Positions 5,460-5,644 of a stretch of DNA of 5,644 nt are shown one piece after another; the first letter of the stretch is position 1; each line of letters begins with the position of its first letter. This DNA is from Campylobacterota bacterium. GTDB taxonomy: Bacteria; Campylobacterota; Campylobacteria; Campylobacterales; JALSKU01. The translations under genes and the position numbers were made by a program. Where the stretch lies: the NCBI GenBank assembly GCA_013153915.1, contig JAADDL010000033.1, forward strand, positions 1 to 5,644, in the 5' to 3' direction. Under the pieces are notes generated by a model. It saw only the letters and a program-made list of their open reading frames with translations, did no database searches and was not told the origin of the DNA.

Positions 5460-5644
5460 CCTAGTCCGTATTCGGTTGTTAGTATATCTTTTGCAAGCTT
5501 GTCTATTTGAGCTAACTTTTTTCTAATGTTTTTGATATGCCCGTCAAGAGTTCTTGCGTTGCTTCTTGAAGATAGTATTGTCGCCAACTCTTCTCTTGAA
5601 ACTATTTTATTTTTGTTTTCAATAAGTGCAGAGAGTATTTTAAA
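5441..5644 (-). CDS. OmpR/PhoB-type response regulator, C-terminal DNA-binding domain (5' part outside window)
   Basis: Only the last 67 codons lie in the window. They read as a winged-helix Trans_reg_C domain: LSALIENKNKIVSREEL, then RSNARTLDGHIKNIRKKL as recognition helix, then ILTTEYGLGYKL as the terminal wing. The usual pattern is VSREEL...R.VDVHI..LRKKL...I.TVRGVGY.L, and the match is clear. Known of the family: an N-terminal receiver domain phosphorylated by a histidine kinase controls DNA binding. That receiver would be to the right of the window and cannot be confirmed. The target genes are unknown. The stop lies inside thiE on the opposite strand. Confidence 0.88.
   Translation of the reverse strand, partial: FKILSALIENKNKIVSREELATILSSRSNARTLDGHIKNIRKKLAQIDKLAKDILTTEYGLGYKLSI

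Overview
The window reads as a chromosomal segment of a Campylobacterota (Epsilonproteobacteria) bacterium, most like Sulfurimonas or Sulfurovum. I base this on the low GC content, the AGA/ATA-rich codon use, the tightly overlapping genes, an extended -10 promoter without a clear -35, and a heme-copper oxidase-like pair of the type I associate with denitrifying members of that group. The genus is inferred and was not tested.

Left part, minus strand (1-1606): a two-gene respiratory unit. A membrane-anchored cupredoxin subunit (1013-1606) is followed, through a one-base TAATG overlap, by a catalytic heme-copper subunit that runs off the left edge (1-1013). The catalytic subunit has Asp where oxidases and NorB have the first metal-ligating His of helix VI. 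It also has an acidic residue where NorB has its conserved Glu. The partner subunit keeps the CuA loop scaffold, but its copper ligands are replaced. Together these suggest a divergent nitric oxide reductase (gNOR-like) rather than an oxygen reductase. A Crp/Fnr-type box centred at -41.5 from a predicted start site suggests regulation by low oxygen or NO.

Middle (1607-1925): a 319-base divergent control region. It holds the Fnr-type box and promoter of the minus-strand unit, an AT-only palindrome, a TGnTATAAT promoter for the plus strand, a TPP (THI-box) riboswitch that starts at the predicted transcription start, and a possible switch hairpin covering the ribosome binding site of the first thi gene.

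Right part, plus strand (1926-5459): a compact thiamine operon, thiD-thiS-thiG-thiH-thiE. Every junction overlaps or is a few bases apart. ThiD makes HMP-PP. ThiS carries the sulfur, ThiH makes dehydroglycine from tyrosine, and ThiG assembles the thiazole. ThiE joins the two halves to give thiamine phosphate. thiC, thiF, a DXP synthase and thiL are not in the window and must lie elsewhere if the pathway is complete.

Right edge (5441-5644, minus strand): the C-terminal winged-helix DNA-binding domain of an OmpR/PhoB-type response regulator. It converges on thiE and overlaps it by 19 bases, with no visible terminator. Apart from the control region, no gene-free stretch exceeds 300 bases. I saw no tRNA, rRNA, CRISPR, insertion sequence or transposon.
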